This document shows positions 38,201-51,055 of a stretch of DNA of 64,000 nt, piece by piece. Each line of letters opens with the position of its first letter. Positions within the stretch are counted from its first letter, which is position 1. Origin of the DNA: Emmonsiellopsis sp. PD_33 (Eukaryota > Ascomycota > Eurotiomycetes > Onygenales > Ajellomycetaceae); contig JANTQF010000014.1 in NCBI GenBank assembly GCA_032988165.1, forward strand, positions 1-64,000, written 5' to 3'. Both the position numbers and the translations under genes were made by a program. The notes under the pieces are model-generated. The model saw only the letters and a list, made by a program, of their open reading frames with translations, was not told where the DNA came from and did no database searches.

Positions 38201-38480
38201 TGATTAATTCATTACACTTCATTATTTGAGATCAATCTGTTGTGGGCTGTGGCTTTCTTGAAGAGAACTTGCAAGTTTACACCAGAATAAGCAAAGAGTG
38301 CATGGATACTGTGGAGACCTGGCAGGCCCACAGTGCAGAACAGGGGTAAAAGTGAGAGGAGCAGCTGGTAACATTCAATGAGAAATGCAGCTATAATATC
38401 CAACTTTGAGAGCTCTGCTGACTAGTAATCATTACTTATAATTAATTTAATAGCACTCTTTACTGTTTCTATCTATCTTC

Positions 38481-38618
38481 TTAACTAGTGGTAAGGATAT
38501 TTGAGCATCTCTCTTTCACCACCCAGATTTAATCAATTGGTGACCTCATGTGGAAGTAATTAAGGCTTTTCATTGGTGGTAAAAAAAGAACACTAAAATA
38601 TCCTAGCTGCCAGTTGAG
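38481..38618. mobile_element. MITE-like element 1
   Basis: Imperfect terminal inverted repeats: CTAGTGGTAAGGATATTT near the left end and AAATATCCTAGCTGCCAG near the right end. The interior has TTGGTGACCTCATGTGGAAG, which is closely matched in element 2 at 40660-40804 (TTGGTGATCTGATGTGGAAG). No coding capacity. Confidence 0.5.
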
Positions 38619-39004
38619 GAGATACTTTTCCACTCCTCTTCCCCTCCCTCTCCCTAGAAGCTCCATGCCAATTAGAGCAAGCTATTGATATCATTCTGCC
38701 ATTTTAGCTAGTCTGTCTCTCATATTCAACAAAAAGGATGTGATGAGTATGGAGTATTTTAAGGGATAATCTCATTATTAATGTTCATCATGTTAGCTAG
38801 CCCAGCCTTCTATTTATTGAAAAAGATGTGCTAATAATAAAAGACAGAAAATAGTGATTAGTGATACTTTTTAAACTAACTATCCATCCCAGTCAAATCT
38901 GAACAGCTAAATTTGCAAGCTTGAAAAATCTAGAAAATATAATAATCAAAATGTCTACATCTTAGTTACCTTATCAGTCTTAATTCTTATATTATGTCTA
39001 GTCT

Positions 39005-40232
39005 TCACCTATTACTTACCTCCTCACAGGCTCTTACTTATTAATATGCCTCTATCTTCTTACAGATACCTACCTTCTTGCAGACCCCTACTTCTGCATA
39101 GACCTCTATTTTCTTACAGGCCCCTACCTCCTTACAGATCTCTATCTCCTTGCAGGCCTCTACCTTCTTGCAGACCTCTACTTCTGTATAGGCCTCTATT
39201 TCCTTGTAGGCCTCTACCTTCTTGTAGATCCCTACTTCTATACAGACCTCTATTTCCTTATAGGCCTTTACATTCTTGCAGGCCTCTATCTTCTTGCAGG
39301 CTTCTACTTCCTTGTAGACCCCTACTTCTGTACAGGCCTCTATCTTCTTGCAGGCCTCTATCTCCTCACAGGCCTCTACCTCCTTGCAGACCCCTACTTC
39401 TACACAGGCCTCTATTTCCTTGCAGGTCTCTACCTTCTTGCAGGCCTCTACCTTCTTATAGACTCCTACTTTTACATAGGCCTCTATTTCCTCACAGGCC
39501 TCTACCTCCTTGCAGACCCCTACTTCTGCACAGGCCTCTATTTCCTTGCAGGCCTCTACATCCTTGCAGGCCTCTATCTCCTCACAGGCCTCTATCTCCT
39601 TGCAGGCCTCTACTTGTAAATAGACCTCTACCTCCTTGTAGACCCCTACTTCTATATAGGCCCCTATCTCCTCATAGACTTCTACCTTCTTGTAGACTCC
39701 TACTTCTGCACAGGTCTCTATTTCCTTGTAGGCCTCTATCTCCTTGTAGGCTTCTATCTCCTCATAGGCTCCTACCTCCTTGCAGACCTCTACTTCTGCA
39801 CAGGTCTCTATTTCCTTGTAGACCTCTACCTCCTTGCAGGCCTCTACCTTCTTGTAGACTCCTACTTCTGCACAGGCCTCTATTTCCTCACAGACCTCTA
39901 CCTCCTCACAGACCTCTACTTGTGAATGGGCTTCTACCTCCTTGCAGACCCCTACTTCTGCACAGGCCCCTATTTCCTTGCAGGCCTCTACCTCCTTATA
40001 GGCCTCTACTTGTGAATGGGCCTCTACCTCCTTGCAGACCCCTACTTCTATATAAGCCTCTATTTCCTTGCAGGCCTCTATCTCCTCACAGGCCTCTACT
40101 TGTTAATGTGCCTCTACCTCCTTACAGGTCTCTACCTTCTTGCAGACTCCTATTTCCTCATAGGCCTCTACCTCCTTGTAGATTTCTATTTCTGCACAGG
40201 CCTCTATTTCCTTGCAGGCCTCTACTTGTTAT
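39005..40232 (+). repeat. Minisatellite with 18-bp unit, open over about 400 codons
   Basis: About 65 tandem units based on CCTCTATTTCCTTGCAGG, with variants CCTCTACCTCCTTGCAGA and CCCCTACTTCTGCACAGG. Because 18 is divisible by 3, each frame repeats as a hexapeptide. One frame is open from ATG 39046 to TAA 40333 (429 codons, mainly RPLFPC/RPLLLH-like units). A second frame reads LYFLAG/LYLLTG. Unit variants follow a loose higher-order order. Whether it is translated is unknown; lack of stops can follow from the unit itself. Confidence 0.85.
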
Positions 40233-40656
40233 GTATCCCTATAATGTAGGTCACATGTTGTTAACCACTAATTCTCACCTGGCATTTTGTGAAATAGTAA
40301 TAATATGTAATATAGAGTGGATCATTCCATATTAAACCTATATTAGAGTTTGATGATGATTAATTATCTAAATAGGAAATAATCAACAGGTTCAAATTGA
40401 ATCATTCAAGGGCTTGATTCAATCCAATCCTAAATGCCCTGTGCAAGGATATTAGCTGTAATCTGTTATACTTCACTATTCAGATTCAATTTGTGCCAGA
40501 TCTGTGCTAACTTGGTAAATAGGCCCTCAACCCAGTTCCATGCAGCTCTGTGCTAAGGGTGTGTTTACTCAGTCAGACCAGATTGATCATAGAGGTGCTT
40601 AAGTGAAGACATAATTACTTTATAATTTTGTGAGCTTGATGAGTATTAGTAGAAGC

Positions 40657-40804
40657 TTCTCATGCAGTGACTTGCATATTTTTAGCATCCTTCTTTTACT
40701 GCCTGGATTGGACTAATTGGTGATCTGATGTGGAAGTAACTTATTCAACCAATTAAGAGCCTGATAGAAAAAAGATGCTAAAAGACACAAGTCACTGCAT
40801 AAGG
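40657..40804. mobile_element. MITE-like element 2
   Basis: Strong terminal inverted repeats: CTTCTCATGCAGTGACTTG and TTTTTAGCATC on the left, GATGCTAAAA and CAAGTCACTGCATAAGGAG on the right. The element is about 148 bp with no ORF. Its interior matches MITE 1, so they are diverged members of one family. No target duplication was established. Confidence 0.65.
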
Positions 40805-40809
40805 AGTGT

Positions 40810-42050
40810 CAGCCTGCTGAGGCAGCCAATTCAGCCATCATCAAGCTTAGCTGAAGAAAAAGGGTACTAAAAAAGGGAAAATTAAATGAATAAGGACAGA
40901 GCTTTATGATCTATCAAACAGGCAATTAATATGAAGAGTCTTTAATCCTATCACAATACAACTGGTTTCATTGGTCAAATTGGTGGTGTGAAATTCCCAT
41001 GAATAATAATAAAAATAGTATCAGTTAAAATAGCTACTTTACAATATCATAACTCAATTATTACTCTGACTTGCCTCAACTATTTTCTGCTAGTAATAAC
41101 TCTCATATGTGTTTTTTTTTTTGAGTAGAATCAACATCCTTTTTTATTAATACTTTGAGGTCAAAGAGCTGTAATTTACTCTACTTTCAGTAGCTAGAGC
41201 CCCTTTCTTGCAAGTAACTCCTTCATATGGAGTAGAATTATTTCTTTCAAAATAGTGCTAATAATAATTCTATCAAAACTGAATGAGTTAATAACCTTGG
41301 AGTACACCTGCATCATCCATCTTAAAGACCTACAGATACAGACCAATCAAAGTCAAACTGAACATTATTACTTTATTAATGTGAATTCACACTACTCATG
41401 CCTTCCCTGCTTCAAATGGGAGTAGTGGGTGAAGCAGCAAGGCATCTCTCTTATTCAGCTAGCTTTCAGTTTTTATTTCTTAACTCACACTGAAAGAGGA
41501 GATGTGCCCACCAGGATCAAACCCTCTGCTGCTCCCCTTATTCAAAAATATCTAAGCTATGTTAGATCTTGACATATGCAGATCAGTCACCCCAATTCTT
41601 AAGGAAGAGGTGCATCTGACTGCCCTATTCTGCTGCCTATCTCCTGCCACTTAAGGTCCCACTGATCTCTCTCTAGATATGGGGTCTCCCACATTCTCCA
41701 GTAGGCATCATGGTCCTGTTGAGAGCTTGATTTTCTTAGGTAGCTCTCTCCAGGTCCCAAGAGTGTGTGATAATGATCAGGATGACTTCATGAATGACTG
41801 AGAAAAAAAACTACTAAGTTGAAAAAAGTATAGCATGTACACAGACCTCATATAGAAAATAATTATGGGAAGGTTGAAGATCTCTCATATTACTATACTA
41901 GTGAGAAATCTATCTACTGTGCAATCACATAAGTGCACTACACTCAATTGAGAGGCTAGAGGTGTACAGTCAACACTCACCCTTGGGTGAAGCTACATAC
42001 ATAGATCTCATGAAAAAACACTGAAAAACAACAAAACATCACCAGACAGC
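40810..42050. other. No recognisable gene; contains 20-bp direct repeat copy 2
   Basis: Stop-rich spacer between MITE 2 and the copia relic. The only structured element found is the second copy of the GTGGGTGAAGCAGCAAGGCA repeat at 41425-41444. Confidence 0.4.
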
Positions 42051-42059
42051 AGAAAAAAC

Positions 42060-44455
42060 CTAGATATATGACCAGACTTGCTACTTTCTATCATTCCCCA
42101 CCAGAGTTCCTAGTAAATTAATAAAACATGTAAATGCAACTATGCCTAGAGGCTTCATGAGGCTGTCCACAGCCATTTCAGTCATTGGAATGTATTCTAG
42201 TGAGATAATGCCATTTTTCAATTGAGACTACAAATAGTGGAATTGTGTGTCTATATGCTTGCTATAGGCTATAATTATAGCAACTTGGGTGAGATCAATG
42301 GCACCTTTGTTGTCCACACAGATCTATATAGGAGATGTAGTTATGAATTCAAGCTCTCACATGAGATTTCAGATCCATGTCACCTCATGAACTGCCTCAC
42401 TGAGTGTAATATATTTAGCTTCATTTGAACTGAGAGATACACAGACCTGTTTGGCAGAATACCATGAGATTAAAGATCCTGCAAGCTTAAAGACATAGCT
42501 GGATGTAGATTTTTGATTACCATTCAATGGACCTGTCCAATTGGAATCTATATATCTGATGGGGAGGTAGGTGTCATTCAGGAACCTAGGGGTTGGGCTG
42601 TTTTTAGCAGCATGACATCTATAAAAGAGGCTGACATCCAGAGTTCCTTTTAAATATTAGATGACATATAATAACATCTTCCATGATTTCAGGGTCAGGT
42701 TGGAGCTGCACTGACCAAGTAGTGAGGTAGTGTGTGCAATATCAGGCCAAGTTTTGACTGCAAGATATTAAATACACCCTATACCCTGTTGATAACACTG
42801 CTTTATGAAGCCTGCTTTACTCTCAGGAATGAGGAAATCATCAATGTAAAAAGCTTCCTCCATGGGCATACAGATCATAACAGTGTCATCCATATAGAAA
42901 TCCTCTATCAATCACTCAATATAACATCAGTGAGTCAACTTAATCCCCTCAGGTGAGCAGTCAACTTCCATGCCCAAGTATTTTTGTGGTTCATGCAAAT
43001 TCTTGACCTCTAGCTTCTCACTGAGAGCTTTCACCAACCAATCAGCTTTCTCTGGAATCTCAGAGACTATATTTAAATCATCAACATAGATGGTTATGTA
43101 GAGATGTGGTATTTCCTTATGATACCAGAGGGCAGGGTCATACAAACTTGCAATGAATTCTAATTCAATGAGATAGGCCATTAAAAAGTCATATCAAATC
43201 TTTACAGCTAGATTCAGGCTATAAAGACTTCCTCCTATAATGCAGATGAGTGTATTCAGAGCACTATCTTCAAATCCAGTGGGTTGCCTCATATAGATTT
43301 CTTTGCCTAAGTAACTATGCAGGTAGGCTAGTATGATGTCTGCCTGCTACAGTGTCCACCCAAGCTTTGCAGTGACTGCAAATAATATACAGTTCACAAT
43401 GTCAGTTATAATGGGTGTATAGGTTTCCTCCCTACTACCCTTCTTGAGTCAGTTACCACAAACTACCCATTAAGATTTTTATAAGATTCTGTCTGGATCC
43501 ACATTCAGATCTTGAGGTTAGTCTTTTTTAATAAATACTCAGTAGCCTGGGGCCACCAGTTCCCCAACCAGCACATCAGATTAGGGGATGAGATGCCACA
43601 TTTTTCAGCATTGCAGGTCAGTGATTTCACACTGCATTGATTTTTACCAGTACCCACCCACCCCCCCTGGCCTCAATATGGTGTGTTTAAACAATTTGGG
43701 TAGACTACCTGTATCAGTGAGGGGATATAGGTTGCATAAGACCTCACAGGTCATATTCATGAGTCATTCAGGCTGTCAGCAGGGGCCTCTATGTCATCCT
43801 CCATATGAATTGGTTTGTCCATTGGCCCAATGAGAGCCTCAGGGTTGAGCAGATCCTACAGGAAACAGACTCTGTGTTCAGAATTCTTAATGCTATCCTC
43901 ACTGAATCTAATGTCCAATGAGGAGATTATCTTATCTTCTTCAGGGTCTCAGAGTTGAAAAATTGATGTCCTAATAGATCCAATTAATTTGTATAGTCTC
44001 ACACAAGGAGACAGTTTATCTGCTGGCTTCTGTGAGCCATGCAGATGAGCATACATGGGCACCCTGATGTGGTGGAAATGCTTCACCTGGGGTGGCATGT
44101 TGAATAGAGCACATGCTAGAATTATATGAGAGCTAGGGGTAATTAAATCCACTGTCTGCAGCCAGAACTTTTTGTTATATAGAACTGTAGATGTCAGGGT
44201 GTTATTCATAATATCTATGCATATAGAATGTCCACTCAGAACTTCTTGGGTAATCTACTCTGATTGAGAATTACTCTCATATATCCCATCACTATATGAA
44301 TTCTGTGTTTAGAGACTCCATCCTGATGTGGTGACTGTGGCATAAGGTGTTCCAAAAATCTCAGTAGTCTAAATGTCTGATACCTCTTTTCAAGAATAAC
44401 TACACTTAGACCTCTAACTTCATATTACCATATCTGTTGATACTCCATACAGGGC
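42060..44455 (-). pseudogene. Ty1/copia retrotransposon Pol relic
   Basis: Read on the minus strand. At about 44350-44250 is the end of an integrase core (SPHQDGVSKHRIHIVMGYMR, LPKKF). Next comes the integrase/RT linker (SQKPADKLSPCVRLYKLIGS). The reverse transcriptase at about 43560-42930 has QADIILAYLHSYLGKEIYMR and YVDDLNIVSE, the copia YVDD catalytic motif. RNase H at about 42600-42200 has STSSYVFKLAGSLISWYSAK, SLSSNEAKYITLSEAV and KHIDTQFHYL. Multiple stops and frame breaks occur throughout. The 5' portion (Gag, protease, start of integrase) is absent; the relic ends where the Ty3 element begins near 44460. LTRs were not identified. Confidence 0.85.
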
Positions 44456-44469
44456 AGTACCAAATCATT

Positions 44470-47400
44470 GTCTATTTAACTTCAGGTTGGAAGTGAATTG
44501 TATTTCAGCAAACTATCTTATTCAATATGATTGGAGTGTTTCAGAAGTCACAGACATGGTGGCATTTCCTACTGGGGATAAATGCCCTCAGTATGGAACC
44601 ATGTCAATGACCTTTCAAGCAACAGATTTGAAGGGTCAAACAAAAGATAGTAATCTCCCCTGCCATATTATTAAAATGGTGAATGAAGACATCATTTTGG
44701 GAGACTCATAGATAAGAATAAATAATTCATTAATTGACTGGGACTTGGATATATGGCAGTTCTGACTTGCTGATGAATAGATTATTATTGAAAGTTCTAA
44801 GGAATTCAGAGAAACAATTAAAGATGCCCCTTATGTTTATTGTATTACTAGAGATCAGCCATCTAAGGACTCTCCAGGTTAGGCCTCAGCAGTGCCTCAT
44901 ACAGGTGCATTTGAGTCATCATTAGATTCTCATATATGACAGATATTCAAGGAATTCTGAGATGTTTTCTCTGAAGAGGGAGCATCCAAGTTGGGTATCA
45001 CATGAAATTAACCTTGTTGAAGGTGCTTCACATTCTTACAGTTCATTATATAATCTCTCCATCAAAGAATTAGATACTTTATGAAAGTATCTGAAAGAAA
45101 TGCAATCATGCAATTAGATTCAATCATTGTGGAGTCCTGCTGGAGCTTCTATTCTCTTTGTATCTAAGAAGGATGGTAGTCTTAGACTTTGTGTAGACTA
45201 CTGTGGCCTTAATCAAGTGACTATCAAAGATCATACCCCTTTGCCACTGATTGAAGAGATGATGGATTGATTGAATGGAATGAAATGCTTTTCAAAACTT
45301 GATTTACAAGATGCATACTATCATATATGCATTAAAGAAGGCAATGAATGAAAATCTGCTTTGCAAATAAAATATAGGCATTTTGAATATCTTATTATGC
45401 TAATGGGTCTATATAACACACCAGCTACATTTTAATCCTATGTTAACTAAGCACTTTGTGGACTTGTTGATGTTTGTTGCATGGTTTATCTAGATGATAT
45501 TCTAATCTTCTCTGAAAATGAAGAAGAACACAGGAAGTATATTCAGCAAGTACTGGAAAGACTCCAGTAATTTGCACTCTATGTTAAAGAGTCAAAATGC
45601 AAGTTTTTTGTTAAGGAAGTTACTTTTCTAGGCTTTGTCATTGGGGTAAATGGGATCCAGATGGATCAAGATTGAGTAGCTACCATATTGGAATAGCCTA
45701 AGCTATATATGCTTCATAAGGTGCAAGTATTCTTAGGGTTTACAAATTTTTATTGACAATTTATATATGCCTATTCAAGGCTTACCACTCTGATAACAGA
45801 CCTGCTAAAGGGCAGTGTCAAAGGAAAGAAACCTGGTCTGTTTGAATTTATGGAAGAAGCCTGAATGGCACTTCACAAGGTTAAATAAGTATTTGTAAAT
45901 GCTATGTTACTTAACCACTTTGACCCTAATCAACCAATGCAATTCAGAGATAGATGCTTCAGGATATGGAATTACCAGCATCTTATCTCAATTGAATATT
46001 GATCTCAAGCAAGAGACTATGGATCTGAAAAGTACTGTGAGTACTAGGTGGGAAGGTGCCTATCCACTTATGACTCATAGGTGAGATTGATTACCAGTAG
46101 CCTTCTATTCAAAGAAGTTAAATCCAATGCAATATCAATATGACACATGATTAAGAACTTCTTGCAATTATTGAATCTTTTCAAATTTGGAGACATTATC
46201 TGCAAGGCAGTAATTTCCCTATTCAAGTTCTAACTGATCATGCTAATCTGCATTACTTCTTCACCACCAAGAAGCTATCTAATCAACAGGCTACATGGGC
46301 AGAAGAGTTGTCTGAATATGATTTTTATATTCATTACTGTCTAGGTCAGTTTAACCCCACTGATGTGCCTTCAAGGCAACTGAACTATGAAATAGTCCTT
46401 AGAGAGGAAGATGCCAATGGCACACTTCCTACATTACAGAGAAAACTGGCTGCATGGGGTTCAGTCATGCCTAGTTACAGATTCTGTCTCAAGGCTGAGG
46501 AGCCTACAAGAGACAACTGAGATAGTAATGTTGCACTGGCTGAGATGACACTATCCAAAAGAGCTGGCACTGATGGTCTAGAATATCTCATGCCATGTCT
46601 AGCAGCAATGGAAGCTGCCTAAGATGAAATGAGCTATGAACTTCCCTCCAAAATGCTTGTTAAGTTCATAAAAGAGGTATAAGAAAGGGATGCCTTCTCT
46701 GTATCTCAAATTTAAAAGTTGAATGGTTGTGATGATCTCAGAATCTCCCTGACTGAGCCTGAGGATTCATAGCTGATCATATTGGATATGAGTCATTGGC
46801 ATCTCAGAGATTATAGACTCTTGATGCTTGATAGATCCATCTTTATTCCAGTGAGTAGGGCTATATACTGGGAACTACTGTGCATTCACCATGATGATCC
46901 ATATGCAGGTCATTTTGGTATAGATAAAATGAAGGAACTACTTTAAAGAAAATATATTTGGAAAGAGATCCATAAGGACATTGAGGAATATGTTCAGACA
47001 TGTGATATTTACTAAAGGGTAAAGGTTCTGAGACACCTGCACTATAGCACCTTATTGTTGCTACCAGTTCTGAACTGGCTGTGGAAATCTATTTCAATGG
47101 ATTTCTTAGTAGATTTATCAAAATTTCAGTATCAAGGAAAAAGTTATGACAACATCTTCATCCTTGTGGACCACTATATAAAGATGACTAAATATATTCC
47201 TTGCCTAAAGACTATTAAGGCCCTGGAACTCACTGAACTGCTTATAGGTTCAATAGTTAATGAATACAGCCCTCCATTGTCTATTATATCAGATTACAGA
47301 TCAATCCTCATGAGTCATTATTGGTCAGCTTTCTGCTATCATTTGAAAATCTGATGAAATCTATCAACTACCTTTCATCCCCAAACTGACAGTCAAATGG

Positions 47401-48195
47401 AACATCAAAATCAAATGCTTGAACATTATTTATGTACCTATTACACATATTATTAAGATGATTGGCTGAAACATCTTTCAACAGCCCAATTTGCATATAA
47501 TAATACTAAACAAGCATCAATGAATATATCCTCATTTTTCACATTTCTTGGATATAACCCCAATTTACCTTGTGATGTCACAGATGATGTCCCTGAGGGG
47601 GAGGCAAGCTCCACTATTAATCAACAGAAATCAAAGGAAGTACCAGATGTGACAAAAAGATTGAAGATTTTAGAGGAAGTCAGTAAGAAGTTGATGAACA
47701 GCCTATGACTTGCAGCTGAGAAGCAAGCACAGTACTATAACTAAAAGTATAAGTTAATAAGCTTTAATATCAGAGATAAAGTACTAATATCAGCAAAGAA
47801 TATCAAGACCACAAGACCATGCAAGAAGTTAGATAATTGCTGGCTTGACCCATTTCTAATTATAGAGATAGTTAGGAGGCAGACCTATAAGGTTCAATTA
47901 CCTCATTTATTTAGCAGTATTCACCTCATTTTCCACATTTCACTTCTAGAGCTGCATTGTTAAAGAGTTGGATCAGAACTGCCTCATCCAGATGGCATAG
48001 AGATAGAAGGTGATATTAAATATATTATGGAGGAGATTCTTGATAAATGTGTGAGGAATAATTGAAAGCTGAAATATCTAGTTAAATGGGAAGGGTATCT
48101 GTCATCAGAGAATACCTGGGAGCCAGTGGATAACTTGGATAATGCATGAGAACTGATTGTAGCCTAGAAGGAAATAAATCATGGCCAAGACATGA
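44470..48195 (+). pseudogene. Ty3 chromovirus Pol relic with C-terminal chromodomain
   Basis: Plus-strand Pol lacking Gag. A protease-linked region at about 44480-44710 is followed by reverse transcriptase at about 45000-45700: GASILFVSKKDGSLRLCVDY, SKLDLQDAYYHI and MVYLDDILIFSENEEEHRKY. RNase H is frame-broken (about 45900-46400). The integrase HHCC finger near 46880-47020 has HHDDPYAGHFGIDKM and CDIY (last Cys is Tyr). The integrase core at 47055-47420 has SMDFLVDL, SDYRSILMSHYW and HPQTDSQMEHQ. A chromodomain near 48060-48140 (LKYLVKWEGYLSSENTWEPV) targets integration to modified chromatin in this clade. Stops are numerous; LTRs were not resolved. Confidence 0.9.
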
Positions 48196-48539
48196 GAACC
48201 CCCTATCACCACAAAATAGATTAACATTGGAAATGTTAGATTGCCTATCCCCCTATCCTTTTTATCCCATTGGGTTTTTGGATAGGTAGGCTGGGGTAAA
48301 TTACTGACAAGGTATAGGTCTGGGATGGTACTCTTCTCCTATTTTTCCCATTGAGTTTCAGAAGTTTAATGAGACTGTCATCTTATAAAAATTGAATTGA
48401 AAGGGAAAAATATGCCAGAATAATGACTCTAAGGGGTAAATAAATATCATTTTATTAATTTTTACCTGAAGGCTGCAGAAAGAAGAAAAAAGAAAAATGC
48501 AAAGACATAATAGCAGGAAATACAACTACACTCCCCTCT

Positions 48540-49900
48540 GACCTGCCACTTTATGATGGGCAGGCCACAACCTATATCATATGATTAGCATATGAGGCAG
48601 ATGTGTGGAGGATATGATAGACTTACTACCTCCTCCATTAACTCCTTAATCTCTAATAACTACTCTGTGATCTAGCATAGTAGGGTAACAGTTTCCTCTT
48701 TCTGAGTTGCAGGGCATGTAACTCTCAGCTTGCATAGAGAGTGCTTATAGGTGTAGGCTTCTACACTGAAGATAAATGTGGCCATTAAGATCTTAATTGC
48801 CTTGACTGATGCCAGCTTAGTAGCCTTGAGATTGATCAATTCCTACAGCTGGCACAACTATTTGCAAAAGAGTGCTGGCACCTAGAACCTGATTAGTATA
48901 TAATGTGTATATATAATGTTAACATGTTGTGAAAGATAACCTACAGTGATGCAGGGGTTACAGCTCTTTGTACAGTAGTTACAATAATGATATGCAGACT
49001 TATGATTACACATAACCTTCTTACTGTGCTGGTAGAGCTTTGCACATTGCAGACAGAAATCCTGCTCTGCAAACTGAGTCACTATAGAGATAGCTTTGCC
49101 AGTTTCCTCTTTAAATTCAGAGGAGGAATTTGATGAGAATGACTTAGGAATGTTGCTCAACTACATCTCCTCATTCTCCTCAGATTTTACTGATGCTACT
49201 ATCTCCAGAGGATGCTCAGAAAGCTCCTATGCTTGAAAAAGATCTTGCATGTGATGAGCTCCATCATCATGATTCTCAGTGTCTGAGAAATACAAAGTGT
49301 AATCCTTTTTTAAGAGCACATCAAGACTGGCACTTGAAGAGCATAGATTTAGAGGCTACAACTCATTAGCTTCTCATTTCCAACTTATATATAAGGACTA
49401 TACTGTTGCCTCTCCCTCTTCTTCCTCCTCTATCTTCTTCTTCTTCTTCTTCTTCTTCTACTTCTCTCAACCCCCCTGTTGGGAGCACACACATTTAGCT
49501 GGCACTTTAGCACAACTAGAGAGGCTAGGAGTAGCTAGATGAACCAGCAGCACATCACAACAAGCCACTATACTATGTTAGTTAGGTGTTTTGATTGCAA
49601 CTCATATAAAACCATAAAACTTACCAGTGGGAGAGGGCAAGACCAGGTTGAGGACTATTGTTTCAAAAAACTGATGAAATGAGACTAAAATTGTGGATAT
49701 TTTGATCTAAATTGCATGTTAGCCTTGCACTTATCCCATTCCCATCATAAATGTATGTTTTTACACACATTTTGAACATTTCTTGATGCTTTTTGGACTT
49801 ACTGGAGTAAATGTCTGGTGGGTTGCAGAAAGAAGAATTCTTGCAGTCCTGCAAAGTTTTTATTAGCATTTCTTGTTGCTATAGGACTTACTGTCAACAC
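48540..49900 (-). pseudogene. Unidentified decayed coding region with Cys pairs
   Basis: The minus-strand frame from about 49160 to 48540 includes CLQCAKLYQHSKKVMCNHK, then HYCNYCTKSCNPC, and further on INLKATKLASVKAIKILMAT and EIKELMEEVVSLSYPPHICL, with a few stops. The Cys pattern could be zinc-binding, but I cannot place it in a family. The upstream text to 49870 (LIKTLQDCKNSSFCNPPDIY) may belong to it. A (CTT)n run lies near 49430-49457. Confidence 0.35.
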
Positions 49901-50019
49901 CCTGATTCAGATGTGTGTCATTAACATCTTGATAACACATTGTTGATGCTATGTAGCAACCCCATTAGATGGTTGCCCCCCTGAGTGGCACATGACCTGA
50001 GCTTTGGAATAAAGCCCCT

Positions 50020-50785
50020 TAAGGAGGAGGTAATTGTCATGACACTGTGCAGTTGAACTGCACCAGCCAAATGATTAATATAAAGATATGGTTTGAAATA
50101 GATATTAAAGAAATGATTATATCTTTATAATAATCTAGAAAGTTATGCAAATTATGCAAATTATATATAGTATACTATACAATTATAGTGGTATGTAAAT
50201 AGATGGATATTTCAATTGTTCCATATAAGTTTAATAACTATTAGATATTTTTAACATATATATAGAAAAATCTATGGGATAAACCTTGATGGGATATAGG
50301 AGAAAAGGCTATGAAATGGAATGATATCTGAAACCAGACTTTTTCTATGGGATGAGTCATAGAACATACTTTTTTCCTATGAAATAGAATGGGATTTTCA
50401 TTAATAGAATATAGTTCTCTATCTAATCTTCTGTCCCATCCCATCTCATCCCACAGGCAGCTTTAGAGAGAACATAGTAGTTTCAATGTAACAGTTCAGC
50501 CTGATGGTTCCTGAATCCCATGTGATCTCAGATGACATATAGATCTTCTGTACTAGGTACAAAGTTCACATGTGATGTCATATGACATATGAATATTCTG
50601 TACCATGTGAAGGGCTACACCCTTATATCATCATATATCTCATCATAGAGTTCTACCCAGGCCTGGCTGGAGCACAGCATCATAGATAGATCCAGCAGCT
50701 CTGAAGAGCTCCATATAGATAGTCACTGACCTTCTAGACTTGCTGGAGGTCAGCAATTTATTTACCAATCTACCTAACATTTGGA
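50020..50785 (+). repeat. LTR-like sequence
   Basis: A purine run, AAGGAGGAGGTAAT, precedes TGTCATGACACTGTGCAG at 50037, as a polypurine tract precedes an LTR. A second possible start, TGTAACAGTTCAGCCTGATG, lies at about 50489. The 3' part has a GAGGTCAGCAATTTATTT block near 50745 and ends CCTAACA near 50780. The GGTCAGCAATTYATTT block recurs at 57600. Probably a solo or decayed LTR; borders are uncertain. Confidence 0.45.
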
Positions 50786-51003
50786 AATTCTCTCACTTAT
50801 TTACCTACATATTCCCCCCTTCATGATATTAAGATATCTACCTCCTCTAGTCTAGCAAAGCTCTCATTGACAAACTCTATCCCTCTGAGCTCTGAATAGC
50901 CTAACCTACTCATTAGCTTCCTATCTCTTTCAAGTATTAACTGATACAGTGCTATCTCTATTCCTACTTCAGTAGTGCCAATGCTTAGATATTGGAGCAT
51001 GCT

Positions 51004-51055
51004 TATAATTATATAATTTAATTTATAATTTAATTTATAATTTAATTTATAAGTT
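51004..51055. repeat. Short AT tandem repeat (TTTAATTTATAA)
   Basis: About four units of a 12-13-bp AT-only repeat. No other feature is seen between the LTR-like region and the end of the repeat-exon gene at 51939. Confidence 0.6.

Noticed and set aside
38990..40240. CRISPR-like array
   Set aside because: There are no unique spacers; units are contiguous 18-mers in a fungal context.
40016..40249. LYLLTG-type membrane-like protein in the minisatellite
   Set aside because: It is another frame of the same 18-bp unit; hydrophobicity follows from CTC/TAC codons.
49663..49869. 68-codon frame as an independent cysteine-rich gene
   Set aside because: It has only scattered cysteines and no start context, and is probably part of a decayed larger region or LTR.
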